Shown piece by piece: positions 6,766-8,283 of a stretch of 8,283 nt of DNA (the stretch's first letter is position 1; each line of letters begins with the position of its first letter). The DNA comes from Chloroflexota bacterium. Its GTDB lineage: Bacteria > Chloroflexota > Dehalococcoidia > SM23-28-2 > RBG-16-64-32. The translations under genes and the position numbers were made by a program. The notes beneath the pieces are model-generated. The model saw only the letters and a program-made list of their open reading frames with translations. It had not been told where the DNA came from and searched no databases. The stretch covers positions 1 through 8,283 of the forward strand of contig VBJT01000245.1 in assembly GCA_005880075.1 (NCBI GenBank), read 5' to 3'.

Positions 6766-8283
6766 CTAGAGCCTGAACACCAACAGCAATACCGCGAGGC
6801 CAAGAACTCCCGCAATGATCGCGAGCGCATAGTTCGGGAGCTTCCCCGTTTCCAGAAACTTCAGCTCGAACCCCGCAAACAGGCCGAGGCCCGCAGAGCC
6901 ATCCACCGCGGTATCGTTCACGATATTGCGGTCAAACCACGCGACTATCGCGCCGACCGTTAGGACAACCCGGTCGATCACCCACTGATACGCATCATCG
7001 ATGTAATACCGGTTACGCAGCGTTTCGTATGCAGGTTGCAGCACGTCCCCTGCCCGGCGCGCCGGCTCTGCTCTCTCCGACCAGAAATACCAACCGGCCA
7101 CAATCCCCCCAATTGCGAGCGCCGTCGAGAAAATCGCCACATCCCACGCAAAATCGAACGGCTCCGGGTCCTCGAAAAACACGAACTCACCGAAGCCGCC
7201 GGGGAAGCCCAACGCGTCCCCCACAAAGCCGAACACGACGAAACCGCCAATTGCCGTAAGTACGGCAAGTACGACAAGCGGCAGAGTCATCAGCGGTTCG
7301 GCGTCGTGCGAGTGTCCCCACGCAACTCGGTCTCGCGCTTCGAAAAGGAACGTCCGTATAAACAGCCGCGTCATGTATAGCGCGGTAATGAACACGCTGA
7401 TCAAGGCGAGCATGTACAGCACGACGCTGCGGTGCTGGTCCAACGCGTGCAATACCTCGTCCTTCGCCCAAAAACCGGAAAGCGGTATGACCCCGATCAT
7501 CGCCAGCGTGCCAATCCCGAACACGGCGGCGGTCACTGGCATCTTCGCCGCCAGGCCGCCCAGTTCCCTGATGTCTTGCTTTTCCGTTGCGTGGATCACC
7601 GACCCCGATGCGAGGAAGAGCAGCGCCTTAAAGAACCCATGCACAAACAGGTACAGCATCGCCGCTGTGACCGAGCCGGAACCAAGCGCGACGAACATCA
7701 AGCCCAGGCTGTTCAGCGTCGAGTAAGCAATCACCCGCTTGATGTCCGTCTCCACCAGCCCCATCGTCGCCGACATCAGCACAGTGATGAGCCCAACGGC
7801 CGTCACAACGTCCAGCGCGATATCATCCGCCAGGACGAACAGCGGGAACATTCGCGCCACCATGTACACGCCTGCAACGACCATCGTCGCCGCATGGATC
7901 AGCGCTGAGACGGGCGTCGGGCCCTCCATTGCGTCCGGCAGCCACACGTGCAGCGGAAACTGCCCCGACTTTCCCACGGCGCCGGCGAACAAGAACAGCA
8001 CCGCGAGTGTTAAGTACGCATTCCCGCTCAGCCCTAGCCCGCCAATGTCCGCATTGTTGAACCCGCCCCGCTGAGCGAATGCGAAAATCTCGGTGATATC
8101 GAATGTCCCCGCCTCGCGCCATAGCAACAGGATGCCGATCAAGAAACCCACATCGCCGATCCGGGTGGTGATGAAGGCCTTCTTCGCTGCCTCCGCCGCC
8201 GAACGCCGCTCCCACCAAAAGCCGATCAGCAGGAACGAGCAGAACCCGACGCCCTCCCAGGCGCCGTAGAGCAAGAGAAGGTT
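6766..8283 (-). CDS. nuoL: NADH-quinone oxidoreductase subunit L, N-terminus off the right edge
   Basis: The visible 505 codons are the C-terminal four fifths of NuoL, the distal proton-translocating subunit of complex I; roughly 110-120 N-terminal residues lie beyond the window. Counting from the first visible codon: LLLLYGAWEGVGFCSFLLIG with the key Glu (about residue 10), TTRIGDVGF (Asp, 44), VGKSGQFPLHVWLPDAMEGP (Lys 105), TPVSALIHAATMVVAGVYM, ETDIKRVIAYSTLNSLGLMF, YLFVHGFFKALLFLASGSVI, and GFWAKDEVL with the Lys of the later half-channel. The C-terminus keeps the long lateral-helix region (YYIDDAYQWVIDRVV ... NIVNDTAVDG) and final anchor helix ending LLLVFRL, which clamps NuoM and NuoN in known complexes. 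TAG 6768-6766 precedes the nuoM ATG by 2 nt. No missing segment was noticed here. Confidence 0.96.
   Translation of the reverse strand, partial: NLLLLYGAWEGVGFCSFLLIGFWWERRSAAEAAKKAFITTRIGDVGFLIGILLLWREAGTFDITEIFAFAQRGGFNNADIGGLGLSGNAYLTLAVLFLFAGAVGKSGQFPLHVWLPDAMEGPTPVSALIHAATMVVAGVYMVARMFPLFVLADDIALDVVTAVGLITVLMSATMGLVETDIKRVIAYSTLNSLGLMFVALGSGSVTAAMLYLFVHGFFKALLFLASGSVIHATEKQDIRELGGLAAKMPVTAAVFGIGTLAMIGVIPLSGFWAKDEVLHALDQHRSVVLYMLALISVFITALYMTRLFIRTFLFEARDRVAWGHSHDAEPLMTLPLVVLAVLTAIGGFVVFGFVGDALGFPGGFGEFVFFEDPEPFDFAWDVAIFSTALAIGGIVAGWYFWSERAEPARRAGDVLQPAYETLRNRYYIDDAYQWVIDRVVLTVGAIVAWFDRNIVNDTAVDGSAGLGLFAGFELKFLETGKLPNYALAIIAGVLGLAVLLLVFRL

Overview
The window is GC-rich bacterial DNA with every supportable gene on the minus strand. 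It reads from the right edge as the distal end of a respiratory complex I (nuo) operon, then a 0.6-kb intergenic stretch, a broken gene for a large secreted protein, a short intergenic region, and the start of a secreted sugar dehydrogenase that runs off the left edge. The style of the NuoL/M/N proteins, the PQQ-type dehydrogenase and the secreted repeat protein suggest an environmental, free-living bacterium. Chloroflexota (Dehalococcoidia/SAR202-like) is my best guess, from remembered protein style only, so this is tentative.

Right to left: nuoL (3' part, 8283-6766), nuoM (6763-5303) and nuoN (5303-3851) are packed with a 2-nt gap and a 1-nt TGATG overlap. They encode the three antiporter-like, proton-translocating membrane subunits of complex I. 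nuoN is split by a frameshift near 5100. About 20 nt past the nuoN stop lies a perfect 14-bp inverted repeat (3780-3830) that may end the operon. The 3254-3850 region also holds a candidate promoter for the next gene and one copy of a ~70-bp dispersed repeat.

Next comes a secreted protein (3253-1237): signal peptide, a TIM-barrel-like glycoside-hydrolase-type domain, then six tandem ~56-residue repeats. Its reading frame is also broken, near 2958, where a barrel strand seems to be missing. The 231-bp gap to the next gene carries a second copy of the ~70-bp repeat, a TATAAT promoter, and a 21-codon leader ORF with a strong Shine-Dalgarno that ends exactly on the start codon of the dehydrogenase. 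The dehydrogenase (1005 to left edge) is a PQQ-dependent glucose/sorbosone dehydrogenase-like enzyme with a signal peptide; it would pass electrons from sugar oxidation outside the membrane, complementing the NADH-fed chain.

The most notable pattern is that three separate genes (nuoM, nuoN, secreted protein) each appear to lack a short internal segment relative to family expectation, two of them with a frameshift. This could be repeat-mediated microdeletion or assembly error. I see no defence system, CRISPR array, tRNA, rRNA or transposase.
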